Positions 28,266 to 38,023 of a stretch of DNA of 42,559 nt are shown here, in pieces. Source of the stretch: Streptococcus mitis (GTDB taxonomy: Bacteria; Bacillota; Bacilli; Lactobacillales; Streptococcaceae). The position numbers were made by a program, and so were the translations under genes. Positions within the stretch are counted from its first letter, which is position 1. Each line of letters begins with the position of its first letter. The DNA lies in the NCBI RefSeq assembly GCF_001074635.1, contig NZ_JUQO01000195.1:1-42559 (forward strand). The letters run 5' to 3'. Below the pieces are notes generated by a model. The model was not told the DNA's origin. It did not search any database and saw nothing but the letters and a program-made list of their open reading frames with translations.

Positions 28266-28583
28266 CTACTCCCTGTACAACAACTCATCACAGAACATAC
28301 ACTCCTCGTCCTGCTCTCGACGTTGTCCATAAAAATCATTACATACGTGAAATCCATCCCGGTAAATGCGACGGACACTTTCACGAACATGCTTAGCCTT
28401 GACAGGAGCATCTGCTTCCACCTCACCCAAGCGTTCTCGCAACTTACTATTTTCCAAGCGAAGAGCTGTATTTTCTTCTACTAGGCTCTTGAGATTTTTC
28501 TTGATGGCTTCCACATCGGCCAAGGTTACCAATAACTGTTGGGAAAAATCATCCAGCGCGTCAAATAATTCTTTTTTGTCCAT
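28266..28583 (-). CDS. yabA: Replication initiation control protein YabA
   Basis: A 105-residue protein. The N-terminal half is a coiled coil ([17 protein letters not shown]), and the C-terminal half has the zinc-binding F-H-V-C-N-D-F-Y-G ... C-M-F-C. It tethers DnaA to the sliding clamp and limits initiation. I start at M-D-K-K-E-L-F-D, 7 bases after AAAGGG. holB immediately upstream encodes another replisome part. Confidence 0.95.
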
Positions 28584-28622
28584 AAAACAGCCCTTTCCTT
28601 TCTTTATCATTCATTTTTGAGT

Positions 28623-29513
28623 TTATATTTCTTTCAAAGCCAGATATTCCATGGCATTTTGAAAGCTAACATTGGCTTGCCACATTTTTCTAGCTTCTAG
28701 CAAATCTTGTAAAATCACTCTTACTCTTGCTTGTAGGATATCTTGCCCACAGAGGACTTCAAGAATCCGTAAAACCTGATCTTGTTTTTCCTTGTCATCT
28801 GCCAAGCTAGCTAATTTGGCTACTTGCAAATAACTTTCTTTTTTCTTAGCTACTAACCAAGTCAGCAGGCGTTCACTTTCATCGACCAATGTCCAAAAGC
28901 CTGCCTGATTAGCCAACTTTTCTGCTTCAGCTCGCGATTGAGCAAACTGGGCTAAAAGAGTTGCTTTTTTCTTGACCAGACCTGCTTGTTCTAATTGATG
29001 GATGAGTTTTTCTTCTTGCTTTTTAAAGTGGAAAATCTGGGTCCGACTTCGGATGGTCGGTAAAATCTTTTCTTCATCGCTTGTCAAGAAGAAAATATAA
29101 ACCTCACTCTGGGGTTCTTCGATGACCTTGAGCAGAGAATTGGCTGCGTTGGGGTGCATCTTCTCAGCTTGCTCGATAATAAAGACCTGCTGCTGGCTTT
29201 CAATCCCTGCTTGAGAAAACTGTCCCACCAATTCCCGAATGCGTTCTGTCTTGATGACCTGATTTACTGGCTTAATCAAAGTGACATCGGGAAATTCTCC
29301 CTGTTCAATCAGCTTACAATTTCGGCATTTCTCACATGGTAAAACACCTACTTTATCTGTACAAAAGAGGCTCTTAGCTAAAAATTGCGCCATTTCCAAG
29401 CTTCCAAAGAAACCTGAAAAGAGGTAGGCATGATTGAGCTGGTCTTGTTCTAGGATACGGACAAAGAGGTCAAACTGATCTGGTTGCCAATCTTTTAGTT
29501 GATCTTGTTTCAT
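28623..29513 (-). CDS. holB: DNA polymerase III subunit delta'
   Basis: A 296-residue clamp-loader subunit. The N-terminal AAA-like domain has [11 protein letters not shown], a zinc module C-T-D-K ... C-E-K-C-R-N-C, and the sensor-like [19 protein letters not shown]. The Walker A is degenerate, as usual for delta'. Its ATG overlaps the tmk stop (ATGA). Confidence 0.95.
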   Translation of the reverse strand: MKQDQLKDWQPDQFDLFVRILEQDQLNHAYLFSGFFGSLEMAQFLAKSLFCTDKVGVLPCEKCRNCKLIEQGEFPDVTLIKPVNQVIKTERIRELVGQFSQAGIESQQQVFIIEQAEKMHPNAANSLLKVIEEPQSEVYIFFLTSDEEKILPTIRSRTQIFHFKKQEEKLIHQLEQAGLVKKKATLLAQFAQSRAEAEKLANQAGFWTLVDESERLLTWLVAKKKESYLQVAKLASLADDKEKQDQVLRILEVLCGQDILQARVRVILQDLLEARKMWQANVSFQNAMEYLALKEI

Positions 29514-30148
29514 TTAATCAAGCCCATTCTATCAAACAAGACAGCCTTGGTAGTTTCCACAACTTGCTCCAATGGAAGACTCGCATCAATCTTGACTATG
29601 CGATTTCCTTCTTTGTCCAGAAGAGAAAGGTAGCCTTGACGAACTTTTTTATGCAAGTCCAACCCTTCCAAGTCCAAACGATTGACCTCACGATTGCTAT
29701 TAGCAGCAATGCGAGCTAGTCCTTCTTCCACCTCGATGTCAAAATAGAGTGTCAAATCAGGTTTGAGTCCATCTGTCGCAAAGTGATTGAGCCAATCAAT
29801 GGCGTCAATATCCAAGCCACGACCAAATCCCTGATATGCAAGAGAACTATCGATGAAGCGGTCCATAATGACCAACTTGCCAGCTTCAAGTGCTGGAAGA
29901 ACTTTTTCCACCAAGTGCTGTCTGCGACTAGCAATATAAAGAAGCAACTCTGTCTTCGCATCCATCTGAGTATGACTTGGATCCAGAATCACTTCCCGAA
30001 TCTTCTCCCCAATCAAGACTCCGCCAGGTTCACGGGTCGTCAGCACCTCTACTCCTTTTTCCTCGAAAATTGGGAGCAGAGCCTCTAAAACACTGGTCTT
30101 GCCTGCTCCCTCTGGTCCCTCAAGAGAGACTAAAAATCCTTTTGACAT
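29510..30148 (-). CDS. tmk: Thymidylate kinase
   Basis: A 212-residue kinase converting dTMP to dTDP. P-loop is [10 protein letters not shown] near 10-18, followed by T-R-E-P-G-G and the [12 protein letters not shown] dTMP-binding motif. The next gene holB overlaps by 4 bases. Confidence 0.98.
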   Translation of the reverse strand: MSKGFLVSLEGPEGAGKTSVLEALLPIFEEKGVEVLTTREPGGVLIGEKIREVILDPSHTQMDAKTELLLYIASRRQHLVEKVLPALEAGKLVIMDRFIDSSLAYQGFGRGLDIDAIDWLNHFATDGLKPDLTLYFDIEVEEGLARIAANSNREVNRLDLEGLDLHKKVRQGYLSLLDKEGNRIVKIDASLPLEQVVETTKAVLFDRMGLIK

Positions 30149-30177
30149 GTCTAACTCATTTCTTTTTTACTACTTCT

Positions 30178-30186
30178 ATTCTATCA
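30178..30186 (-). promoter_or_regulatory. Probable extended -10 promoter of tmk
   Basis: TGATAGAAT on the minus strand, about 30 bases before the tmk ATG. No clear -35. Confidence 0.5.
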
Positions 30187-30227
30187 AAAAAATAGGGGTT
30201 TGTGACAATCTTTTTGCTTCTCATTTC

Positions 30228-30341
30228 ATACTCAATAAAAATCAAAGAGCCAACTAGGAAGCTAGCCGCAGGTTGCTAAAAACACTGTTTTGAGGTTGCA
30301 GATGGAAGCTGACGCAGTTTGAAGAGATTTTCGAAGAGTAT
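30228..30341 (-). repeat. BOX-type repeat, A and C modules without B
   Basis: Read on the minus strand it begins ATACTCTTCGAAAATCTCTT (boxA start) and continues through a CAACCTCAAAACAGTG stretch to CAACCTGCGGCTAGCTTCC. It ends GATTTTTATTGAGTAT (boxC end). The termini are inverted repeats (ATACTC/GAGTAT). BOX elements are common in pneumococcus and close relatives and are mobilised in trans. This copy sits between proC and tmk in the direction of transcription. Confidence 0.88.
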
Positions 30342-30349
30342 CAACCACC

Positions 30350-30377
30350 ATAAAAGAGGCAGACAAATCCACCTCTT
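30350..30377 (-). terminator. Weak terminator of proBAC
   Basis: AAGAGG (complement of 30372-30377) pairs with CCTCTT (complement of 30354-30359), followed by TTATGG. It overlaps the proC stop. Confidence 0.5.
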
Positions 30378-31173
30378 ATTTACCAAGTTTTTTAGTTCGT
30401 TTGTAGGCTTTAGTGACTGCCTCCATGACCGTTCCTCGAAAAGCATGCGCTTCTAGGCTTGCTACACCAGCAATAGTCGAACCTCCTGGGCTACAAACTT
30501 GATCTTTTAAGACCCCAGGATGCTCTTGGCTTTCTAGGAGCAATTGCCCAGCTCCTACCACAGTTTGAGCCGCCATTTTCAATGCTGTTTCTCTTGGTAA
30601 TCCCGTCTGAACGCCCGCATCTGCCAAAGCCTCGATAAAAAGATAGACAAAGGCCGGTCCACAGCCTGCAAGACCTGTTGCTGCGTCGATTAAGCCTTCT
30701 CCCAGTTCAACCAAGAGACCAGCCTTGGATAAAAGCTGACAAAATAGCTCACTGTCCTCAGCCCTGCAATTAGGAGACAAGGCATAACTAATCACTCCTT
30801 GTCCGATAGAAGCAGGGGTATTTGGCATCATACGAATAATTCTGTGTTGATTTGGAAGAAGACTAGCGAGTTTTTCCAAGGTCAATCCAGCTGCCATGGA
30901 AATCAAAAGAAGACTTTCTCTTTTTTCAAGGATGGTCTGATATTGAGAAAGTAAGTCTGAGAACTGAGCTGGCTTAACACCTAGAAAAATCACATCTGCT
31001 TCTGCAAAGATTTCTTCATTGCTAGAAGCCTGACCGCCAAAGTCGGCAATGAAAGCATCCACCTTAGCTTGACTACGATTGGCAAGGAGAATGTCATCAC
31101 CCGTCTTAGCCTGCAAAACAGACTTGGCCAAGCTAGCACCCATATTCCCCAAACCGATAAATCCAATCTTCAT
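30376..31173 (-). CDS. proC: Pyrroline-5-carboxylate reductase
   Basis: A 265-residue NADPH enzyme, last step of proline synthesis. The nucleotide motif G-L-G-N-M-G-A-S-L is at 7-15, R-M-M-P-N-T-P-A at about 114-121, and the C-terminal L-K-D-Q-V-C-S-P-G-G-S-T-I-A-G is the family signature. It follows proA by 3 bases; the proBAC set is complete here. Confidence 0.98.
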   Translation of the reverse strand: MKIGFIGLGNMGASLAKSVLQAKTGDDILLANRSQAKVDAFIADFGGQASSNEEIFAEADVIFLGVKPAQFSDLLSQYQTILEKRESLLLISMAAGLTLEKLASLLPNQHRIIRMMPNTPASIGQGVISYALSPNCRAEDSELFCQLLSKAGLLVELGEGLIDAATGLAGCGPAFVYLFIEALADAGVQTGLPRETALKMAAQTVVGAGQLLLESQEHPGVLKDQVCSPGGSTIAGVASLEAHAFRGTVMEAVTKAYKRTKKLGK

Positions 31174-31176
31174 CTC

Positions 31177-32439
31177 TTACTCCCTTATCTGTCCGTCACC
31201 CGTAACCACATACTTGTAGCTAGTCAACTCTTTCAAGCCCATGGGACCACGCGCGTGCAGTTTCTGAGTAGAAATTCCCATTTCACATCCAAGACCAAAT
31301 TGGCCACCATCTGTGAAACGAGTTGAGGCATTAACATAGACAGCTGCAGAGTCCACTTGATCTGTAAAGTAAGCTGCAGCTTCAGCATTTTCAGTTACAA
31401 TGGCATCCGAATGATGGGTACTGTGAGCCTCAATATGGGCAACAGCTTCTTCTAAACTGCTCACAACCTTAACAGCTAATACATAGTCTAAAAACTCGGT
31501 GTCAAAGTCTTGTGCTTCAGTCGCTCGACCTGAAACAAACTGACTTGCTGTGCTATCTACACGGAATTGAATTGGCTCCAGTCCAGCTTCCTTGCGCTCT
31601 GCAACTAGAACTTGCTCTAAGCGAGGAAGGAAGCTTGCTGCCTTGGCTTCATGAACAAGTAGAACCTCCATAGCATTGCAGACAGAAGGACGACTGGTTT
31701 TGGCATTATTGATGATAGACAGAGCCTTATCTTCGTCTGCATCCTTATCTACATAGACATGGACAATCCCAGTCCCTGTCTCGATAACAGGTACGATAGC
31801 ATTTTCAACAACTGCATTGATCAAACCAGCTCCTCCACGAGGAATGAGAAGGTCTAGATAGCCTTTTGCCTTCATCATAGCATAACTACTTTCACGGCTA
31901 GTATCTTCCACCAGTTGAATCACATCTGGGTGAATAGTAGTCGTCTCCAAGCCCTTCTTCAAAGCTGTGACAATAGCATGAGCTGTTTGATAGGCATCCT
32001 TACCACTACGAAGAACAACCGCATTCCCACTCTTGAGAGCCAAAGCAGCTGCATCAGACGTCACATTTGGACGGCTTTCATAGATAATACCGATGACTCC
32101 CATAGCCACACGTTTTTTGGTGATAACCAAGCCATTTTCAAGCTGATTGGTTTCTAAAACTTCACCGATTGGATCTGGTAAAGAAACCACTTCACGAATA
32201 CCAGTTGCCATCGCTTCTATACGACCTGCATCCAAATAAAGACGATCCAGCATCACATCTGAGATTTTACCCTTTGCCGCTTCCATATCGAGGGCATTTG
32301 CCGCTAAAATCTCCTCAGTAGCTGCTAATAAGTGATCAGCCATGGCTAGCAAGGCTTGGTTTTTCACTTCTTCACTAGCTGTATTGATCGATTTTTTAAC
32401 AGTCTGTACCTGTTCAAATTGTTCTTGTGTACTTACCAT
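31177..32439 (-). CDS. proA: Gamma-glutamyl phosphate reductase
   Basis: A 420-residue aldehyde-dehydrogenase-fold enzyme, second step of proline synthesis. The active-site cysteine is in [20 protein letters not shown] and L-R-S-G-K-D-A are present, and the family block [25 protein letters not shown] lies near the C-terminus. It is 9 bases from proB. Confidence 0.98.
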   Translation of the reverse strand: MVSTQEQFEQVQTVKKSINTASEEVKNQALLAMADHLLAATEEILAANALDMEAAKGKISDVMLDRLYLDAGRIEAMATGIREVVSLPDPIGEVLETNQLENGLVITKKRVAMGVIGIIYESRPNVTSDAAALALKSGNAVVLRSGKDAYQTAHAIVTALKKGLETTTIHPDVIQLVEDTSRESSYAMMKAKGYLDLLIPRGGAGLINAVVENAIVPVIETGTGIVHVYVDKDADEDKALSIINNAKTSRPSVCNAMEVLLVHEAKAASFLPRLEQVLVAERKEAGLEPIQFRVDSTASQFVSGRATEAQDFDTEFLDYVLAVKVVSSLEEAVAHIEAHSTHHSDAIVTENAEAAAYFTDQVDSAAVYVNASTRFTDGGQFGLGCEMGISTQKLHARGPMGLKELTSYKYVVTGDGQIRE

Positions 32440-32448
32440 AGTTTACCT

Positions 32449-33558
32449 CTAAAATTCTGTAAAGAGTAGTTGGATTTCAGGAGTAATGGAAATCCAGTCA
32501 TCACGGTGAATCAAGACACCCTTGGCTTTTTGAGAACGCAACATATCCTCCAAAGCAGATGCTCCAAATTGCACGCGTCCTTTTCCAAGTGATTTTCCAC
32601 TTTCCTTGTCAAATACTGTCACTATATCACCGTAAGAAAAGGCACCTTCTGCATCAACAACACCAGATAAGAGAAGACTCTTTCCATGTTGAGAGAGAGC
32701 TTCAGCAGCCCCTTTATCAACCCAAATAGAACCTTGACTCTGAGCATAAAAGGCCAGCCATTGTTTCTGGGTACGGAGACCTTTTTCCTCTGCAACAAAG
32801 TAGGAACCATCCTTGGTTTCCTCAGCCGCCTCAATCATGGCATCTGCCTTCAAGGATGAGCAAATATAAACAGGAACTCCTGATTCTGTCGCAATAGTTG
32901 CAGCCTTGATTTTTGTTAACATGCCCCCTGTACCATTAGACGAACCTGCTCCACCGGCCATATCAATAATCTCACGATTGATAGTCTCGATTTTCTCCAA
33001 GCGTTTGGCTCTTGGGTCTGAATTAGGATTTCCAGTATAAAGACCGTCCACATCTGTCAAGAGGACCAAAAGGTCTGCTTGGACCATGGCAGCTACCTGT
33101 GCACTTAGAGTATCATTATCCCCAACCTTGAGCTCATCAATAACGACACTGTCATTCTCATTGATGATAGGAATCGCGCCACGGCTAAGTAGAACTGACA
33201 AAGCCTGATGGGCATTTTTATAACGGCGCTTATCCACAAAATCATCCTGGGTCAGCAAGATTTGTGCAGAAACGATTTGGCGCAAGAGAAGGTTGGTCGT
33301 GTACTCTTCCAACAAAAGGCCTTGCCCTACCGCTGCTGAAGCCTGTTTATCAGCAATCTTAGTCGGACGCTTTTTAAATCCTAAGGCCCCAAAACCTGCA
33401 GCAATGGCACCTGACGACACTAAAATCAATTCATGACCAGCCTCGTGTAACATAGCCAACTGCTGGGTAATAGCCTTTACCTTACTACGTGATAAACTTC
33501 CATCCTCATTTGTCAGAGAGGAAGTCCCCACCTTAAAGACAATCCGTTTGTATTTCAT
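32449..33558 (-). CDS. proB: Glutamate 5-kinase
   Basis: A 369-residue kinase, first and feedback-controlled step of proline synthesis. K-V-G-T-S-S-L-T lies at the N-terminus and [10 protein letters not shown] follows. I-N-E-N-D-S-V and [12 protein letters not shown] are the substrate-binding blocks. The C-terminal PUA domain (about 275-369) is present. I start at M-K-Y-K-R (33558), 7 bases from GGAG; an ATG 21 bases upstream is at the predicted transcription start. Confidence 0.98.
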   Translation of the reverse strand: MKYKRIVFKVGTSSLTNEDGSLSRSKVKAITQQLAMLHEAGHELILVSSGAIAAGFGALGFKKRPTKIADKQASAAVGQGLLLEEYTTNLLLRQIVSAQILLTQDDFVDKRRYKNAHQALSVLLSRGAIPIINENDSVVIDELKVGDNDTLSAQVAAMVQADLLVLLTDVDGLYTGNPNSDPRAKRLEKIETINREIIDMAGGAGSSNGTGGMLTKIKAATIATESGVPVYICSSLKADAMIEAAEETKDGSYFVAEEKGLRTQKQWLAFYAQSQGSIWVDKGAAEALSQHGKSLLLSGVVDAEGAFSYGDIVTVFDKESGKSLGKGRVQFGASALEDMLRSQKAKGVLIHRDDWISITPEIQLLFTEF

Positions 33559-33587
33559 AGTCTCACTCCGATTCTTCATATTTATCC

Positions 33588-33596
33588 ATTATAACA
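33588..33596 (-). promoter_or_regulatory. Extended -10 promoter of proBAC
   Basis: TGTTATAAT on the minus strand, 30 bases before the proB start. Confidence 0.65.
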
Positions 33597-33627
33597 TGAA
33601 TGGCAGGAAATAGAAAAGAGTTGATAG

Positions 33628-33655
33628 GAAAAAGAAGGCCCTAAAACCTTCTTTT
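33628..33655 (-). terminator. Terminator of cbpE
   Basis: AGAAGG-8nt-CCTTCT followed by TTTTCC on the minus strand. It starts only a few bases after the second in-frame stop (33659-33661), not the first one at 33692, which suggests where the gene originally ended. Confidence 0.8.
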
Positions 33656-33691
33656 TTACTACTGTTCTGATTCCGATTTGTTTGCACTCGT

Positions 33692-35542
33692 TTAAGAGCT
33701 TTGTGAAGTTGAAGAAGTCAAATCTTGACTAGTTGAAGAACTTGTAACACTTTCATGTTGACTCGTTTCTTTATTTTCAAGATTTTTTGTCCCTACTTCA
33801 TTGGATTTTTTTATTTCTGAATGACTTGTAACTCTAGTTGTAGCAGATTTCTCTACCGGAACATCCACTAACCAGGCACCACTTGAATCAACAGTATAGC
33901 CTTCTGGTGTCTTACCGTTCACAAGCAATTGACCATTTTCTTTCAAGAAGTACCATTTATCCTTGTCTTTAATCCAACCAACAGCTCGTGAACCATCTTC
34001 CTTGTAGAAATACCAATCATTTGCCTTTTTAAGCCAACCTTGCTTCATAGCTCCTGATTCTTCTAGATAGTAATGATGACCAGAAACTTCTATCTCGCCT
34101 GTCTTCATGATACCAGTAGAATCCATATAGTACCAGGTTTCTTTATCTTTTACCCAGCCCGTTTTCATTTCCCCTGATGGAGCAAAATAATACCATTGCC
34201 CCTTATATTGAAGCCAACCTGTCTTCATAGAGCCATCGTTTGATAAATAATAGGACTGACCTCCAGTATTTACCCAACCAATTTCCATCTGATTTTCTTT
34301 GTTGAAATAATACCAGATTCCATCAATTTTCTTCCAATTTTTAGCAGAAGCACCAGAGTCTGTCAAATAGAACCAATGATTGTTCCATTTTTTCCATTGA
34401 TTCTGTAACAAGATACCCGTTTGGTTAAAGTAATACCATTCACCTTCGATTTCATTCCAACCTACTTCATACTCTCCTGTAGAATCAGGTGCTTGATACC
34501 ACCAATTCCCATATGCACTCTTATGCCAACCAGCTTGAAAACTTGGAATCGGCTTGTAGGATGTTGAAATATTGACAAACCCATCTTGTCGAATCTCAAA
34601 AACTGTAGCATCATAGTCTTTGCTGGCTGCGTTGATTCTCTCAATTCCTCGTTCTTTAAGCCAATTGACATACTCACTATCAACACCATTTTTCCAAGGT
34701 AAACTATCCGAGGTTTGAACAATCAAACTCGGACTCAAATGTTTAATGAAATCCTTGGTGTTTGATTTATTGGTATCACGGTGATGGTTAAACTTCATCA
34801 AATCAACTTTTCCAATGAGAGGACCATACTTGTCTTCTGCTCCATGAACATTATCTAAGTCGCCCCCAAGGTAAATTTTCTTACCATTGACTTTTACCAC
34901 GCTAATCAAGGAATTGGAATTGTCATCCCAAATTTTCTTTAATTCACCCGACGAATCAGTTTCATTTTCATAATTATAGAGCTGAATGTCCATGTCCCCA
35001 AACTGAAAATGAGCATCCCCTTGTGTGATATTTTGAATAACTGAAACACCTTTTTCTGCGGCAGTCTGTAAAACCTTATCGTAGCCATACAGATTATCCC
35101 ATAGACGTTCAGAATTAGTAATACGATTATCACTATATTTTTTAAGATAGACTCGGTCAACTGGATAGGTAGACAGTAATTCATCAACATTTCCAATATG
35201 ATCACTGTGTGTATGGGTCACCAAAATAAAATCAAGTTTTTGAACACCCAATTCCTTCAAACGACGAAAGACACGGTCTGTTAGAACATGCTTATAAGAC
35301 GTTTCAATTCCTTCTCTCCATGGATAGCGAGAATCACTTCCATCTGGGAAATCATAATCTTCTCCTGTATCAATCATGGCAAAATGTCCATTGCTTTCAA
35401 GAATAATCGCATCACTGCCACCTTCTTGAACATTGATAAAGTGAATTTTATTTCCTGAACTTTCTTGAGCTTGAACATTCCCATACCATGACAAACCTAA
35501 AAAAGCGCCTGCAAGTGCTAAACTAATCAATTTCTTTTTCAT
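33692..35542 (-). CDS. cbpE: Choline-binding phosphorylcholine esterase CbpE (Pce)
   Basis: A 616-residue surface enzyme that removes phosphorylcholine from terminal teichoic-acid units. Residues 1-25 are a signal peptide. The metallo-beta-lactamase-type domain (about 30-330) has both zinc sites: H110, H112, D114 and H115 in H-T-H-S-D-H, D228 in G-G-D-L-D, and H253/H254. Minus 25, these equal the published Pce ligands as I recall them. About 10 choline-binding repeats follow (about 335-560), then a Ser/Thr-rich tail. The tail is cut by a TAA; the frame continues for 10 sense codons to a TAG at 33659. Restored, it would be 627 residues, the length I recall for the pneumococcal protein. It begins 2 bases after rluD. 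Confidence 0.95.
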   Translation of the reverse strand: MKKKLISLALAGAFLGLSWYGNVQAQESSGNKIHFINVQEGGSDAIILESNGHFAMIDTGEDYDFPDGSDSRYPWREGIETSYKHVLTDRVFRRLKELGVQKLDFILVTHTHSDHIGNVDELLSTYPVDRVYLKKYSDNRITNSERLWDNLYGYDKVLQTAAEKGVSVIQNITQGDAHFQFGDMDIQLYNYENETDSSGELKKIWDDNSNSLISVVKVNGKKIYLGGDLDNVHGAEDKYGPLIGKVDLMKFNHHRDTNKSNTKDFIKHLSPSLIVQTSDSLPWKNGVDSEYVNWLKERGIERINAASKDYDATVFEIRQDGFVNISTSYKPIPSFQAGWHKSAYGNWWYQAPDSTGEYEVGWNEIEGEWYYFNQTGILLQNQWKKWNNHWFYLTDSGASAKNWKKIDGIWYYFNKENQMEIGWVNTGGQSYYLSNDGSMKTGWLQYKGQWYYFAPSGEMKTGWVKDKETWYYMDSTGIMKTGEIEVSGHHYYLEESGAMKQGWLKKANDWYFYKEDGSRAVGWIKDKDKWYFLKENGQLLVNGKTPEGYTVDSSGAWLVDVPVEKSATTRVTSHSEIKKSNEVGTKNLENKETSQHESVTSSSTSQDLTSSTSQSS

Positions 35543-35544
35543 TC

Positions 35545-36432
35545 TTACTTCCTTAATCTCTCCAAAGTTTCCTTAAATATCTCTGGGATATCTGCTGTAA
35601 ATTCCAAGGTCTCACCTGTTCTCGGATGAGTAAACCCTAGAGTCTTGGCATGAAGAAATTGCCCATGCCCTTTCAAAGTCTTGCGTGGACCATAGACTTC
35701 ATCACCAGCGACTGGATGACCAATATAAGCCATGTGGACACGGATTTGATGGGTACGCCCTGTCTCTAGCTGCAACTCCACTAAGCTATAATCGCCAAAG
35801 CGTTCCAAGACGTGGAAACGAGTCACTGCAGGCTTCCCTTTAGCCGTTACAGCCTGTTTCTTACGGTCTTTTTCACTACGGCCAATCGGGGCTTCAATCA
35901 CACCACGATCATTAGGCAGATTTCCATGAACAATCGCCCAATATTTACGGAGAGACTTTTTATCCTTGAGTTCTTGGGCAAGTGCTAGATGCGCCTCATC
36001 GTTTTTAGCAATCATGAGAAGGCCTGACGTATCTTTATCAATACGGTGAACAATTCCTGGACGCAGAACCCCATTGATACCCGATAAGTCCTTAATATGA
36101 TACATAAGGGCATTTACCAGAGTTCCACTAATATGACCAGCACTCGGATGCACAACCATCCCCTGAGGTTTATTAACAACGGCCACATCCTCATCTTGGT
36201 AGATGATTTCTAGTGGAAGATTCTCAGGCACATACTCTAAAACCTCTGGCTCTGGTACATGGTAAGTGACGATATCACCCTCTTGAACTGTGTATTTAGC
36301 TTTCTTGACTTGGCCATTGACCCAGACCTGACCTGATTTGATTTGTTCATTCGCGAGACTGCGTGATAATTCTGTCAAATCCGACAAAGCCTTATCCAAA
36401 CGCAGACCACCAGTTTCAATTTTAATTTCCAT
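35545..36432 (-). CDS. rluD: RluD-type 23S rRNA pseudouridine synthase
   Basis: A 295-residue protein with an N-terminal S4 domain (L-D-K-A-L-S-D-L and G-Q-V-W-V-N-G) and the RluA/RluD catalytic domain. The catalytic Asp is in H-R-I-D-K-D-T-S-G-L-L-M-I-A. H-Q-I-R-V-H-M-A-Y-I-G-H-P-V-A-G-D is also present. It overlaps the lspA stop by 11 bases, and lspA-rluD is a common pair. Confidence 0.93.
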   Translation of the reverse strand: MEIKIETGGLRLDKALSDLTELSRSLANEQIKSGQVWVNGQVKKAKYTVQEGDIVTYHVPEPEVLEYVPENLPLEIIYQDEDVAVVNKPQGMVVHPSAGHISGTLVNALMYHIKDLSGINGVLRPGIVHRIDKDTSGLLMIAKNDEAHLALAQELKDKKSLRKYWAIVHGNLPNDRGVIEAPIGRSEKDRKKQAVTAKGKPAVTRFHVLERFGDYSLVELQLETGRTHQIRVHMAYIGHPVAGDEVYGPRKTLKGHGQFLHAKTLGFTHPRTGETLEFTADIPEIFKETLERLRK

Positions 36433-36883
36433 TTATTTCCTCTTTTAGCATTGCAATCAATAAAATAATCACTCCAACCGTCAGATAGCTATCTGCCACA
36501 TTGAAAATTGCAAAGTTGATAAAGTCAAGGTGAAACATATCCACAACAAAGCCCTGACTGATCCTGTCAATAAAGTTCCCAAGACCACCTGCGATAATCA
36601 AGGTCAAACCCAAGACCATCCAGAGTGAGTCCTCCATGTGTTTATGTAGATACCAAATGGCACCTACCACGACGACCAGAGTAATGATAGCAAATAACAA
36701 CTGCTGATCTTGTAACATCGAAAAGGCTGCCCCTCGATTTTGCAGGTAGGTCAAGCTAACGAAATTAGGAACCCAAGAGCGCACTTCACCCAGTGGAATC
36801 TGCCAGACGATATAGGATTTTACCAACTGATCCAGCGCAATCAAAAGCAATACAATAACTGCCACTATTCCTCTTTTTTTCAT
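36422..36883 (-). CDS. lspA: Lipoprotein signal peptidase
   Basis: A 153-residue membrane aspartyl protease with four hydrophobic segments. The catalytic aspartates are in G-N-F-I-D-R and F-N-V-A-D-S. It removes the signal peptide of lipoproteins. It overlaps the LysR gene stop by 4 bases (ATGA). Confidence 0.97.
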   Translation of the reverse strand: MKKRGIVAVIVLLLIALDQLVKSYIVWQIPLGEVRSWVPNFVSLTYLQNRGAAFSMLQDQQLLFAIITLVVVVGAIWYLHKHMEDSLWMVLGLTLIIAGGLGNFIDRISQGFVVDMFHLDFINFAIFNVADSYLTVGVIILLIAMLKEEINGN

Positions 36884-37788
36884 GATTTCCTCTTCTGATT
36901 AAAATATTCTTGCATGACTTCTACGAAAAGAGTTCCAGCCTGACTAAGCTCCACTTCCTCACGTTTAACATAGACCATGCGATTATCTAGGTTATCCTTG
37001 AGACGAATAACTGTAATGCCATTAACACTATCACTATCTAAAAATCCGGAACCTGTTGCATAGGCGTCCGTCCGCTCCAAAATACCATTCAAAGTAGCAC
37101 GGTCTGTCACATTAAACATCTGTGAACTAGCACTGGTATCGACAAAGTTCTCTGAATAATAAAGGTACTCGTCTTTTTCTTGAGTGAAACGAACCGTTGG
37201 TAGATCAGCTAAATCCTCCATGACCAATTCCTCTTTCTGGGCTAAAGGATGCCCTTCACGAAGATAAATGTGGGTATGAAAGGGAATTAATTCAATGACC
37301 TCCAGACCTAGCTTTTCAACCCGTTGCATGATCCCTTTTTTATTTTGATTGTTGAGGTAGATAATCCCAATCTCACTATGCCCTTGCGCTACTTCATCTA
37401 AGATTTGAACAGTAGTCGATTCAAAAATACGGAAGTTCTTATAGTCAGGATAACGCTCTGAAAAAGCCGTAATGGTTGGTGGTAAGAAATCATAGTGCTG
37501 GCTAGCAATGGAAAATTCATCTTTTTCTTCTTCAGGATTGGCATACTGATTTTGAAAAATATCAAATCCTTTAACCAATTCTTGCGCTTTTTCATAGAAT
37601 TCCATACCACGACGAGTCAAGAAAGTTCCTGAGCTGGTTCGACGGAAAATCTTAAAGCCCAACTCTTTTTCCAAATCACGAACAGAAATGGACAGACTCG
37701 GCTGACTAACATACATCTTTTCAGCAGCTTCACGGAAAGTACCACTATTGGCAATGGCAACAACATAGCGTAATTGTTGAATGTTCAT
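36880..37788 (-). CDS. LysR family transcriptional regulator (CpsY/MtaR-like)
   Basis: A 302-residue regulator. The N-terminal winged HTH (1-60) is typical: L-R-Y-V-V-A-I-A-N-S-G-T-F-R-E-A-A and S-Q-P-S-L-S-I-S-V-R-D-L-E. A C-terminal effector domain of two lobes follows (about 90-295). It resembles the streptococcal CpsY/MtaR group, which controls methionine uptake or surface genes, but the ligand cannot be read from sequence. It leads an operon with lspA, rluD and cbpE. Confidence 0.88.
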   Translation of the reverse strand: MNIQQLRYVVAIANSGTFREAAEKMYVSQPSLSISVRDLEKELGFKIFRRTSSGTFLTRRGMEFYEKAQELVKGFDIFQNQYANPEEEKDEFSIASQHYDFLPPTITAFSERYPDYKNFRIFESTTVQILDEVAQGHSEIGIIYLNNQNKKGIMQRVEKLGLEVIELIPFHTHIYLREGHPLAQKEELVMEDLADLPTVRFTQEKDEYLYYSENFVDTSASSQMFNVTDRATLNGILERTDAYATGSGFLDSDSVNGITVIRLKDNLDNRMVYVKREEVELSQAGTLFVEVMQEYFNQKRKS

Positions 37789-37816
37789 CTTCTACCCCCA
37801 ACTTCTTTATCTTTTT

Positions 37817-37825
37817 ATTATACCA
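37817..37825 (-). promoter_or_regulatory. Extended -10 promoter of the LysR-lspA-rluD-cbpE run
   Basis: TGGTATAAT on the minus strand, about 30 bases before the LysR start. Confidence 0.7.
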
Positions 37826-37911
37826 TATTTTAGAAGTTTTCCATCGAAGAAAAATAATGTCACTCATAAAATTCATCTACACTAAGAACGAAAAAATCAT
37901 GGGTACCAAAA

Positions 37912-37947
37912 CAAAAAAAACAGGCTCTCCGAAAACTCGGAAAGCCT
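37912..37947 (-). terminator. Second terminator downstream of rpmA
   Basis: AGGCTxTCCGA and its complement (37922-37947) form a strong stem, followed on the minus strand by TTTTTTTTG. It stands about 50 bases after the first rpmA terminator, giving a tandem stop before the LysR promoter. Confidence 0.85.
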
Positions 37948-37993
37948 TATTTAATGCTACTTCTAGCTTCCTCGCCTTTACATTTCAAGGCTC

Positions 37994-38023
37994 GGGATAA
38001 AAAGGTTCACTGGACCTTTTTAT
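37994..38023 (-). terminator. First terminator downstream of rpmA
   Basis: AAAAAGGT-6nt-AACCTTTTTAT on the minus strand; it overlaps the end of rpmA. Confidence 0.8.

Noticed and set aside
30228-30341. RUP element call for the repeat between proC and tmk
   Set aside because: Ends and internal blocks match the boxA and boxC modules of BOX better than RUP as I remember it.
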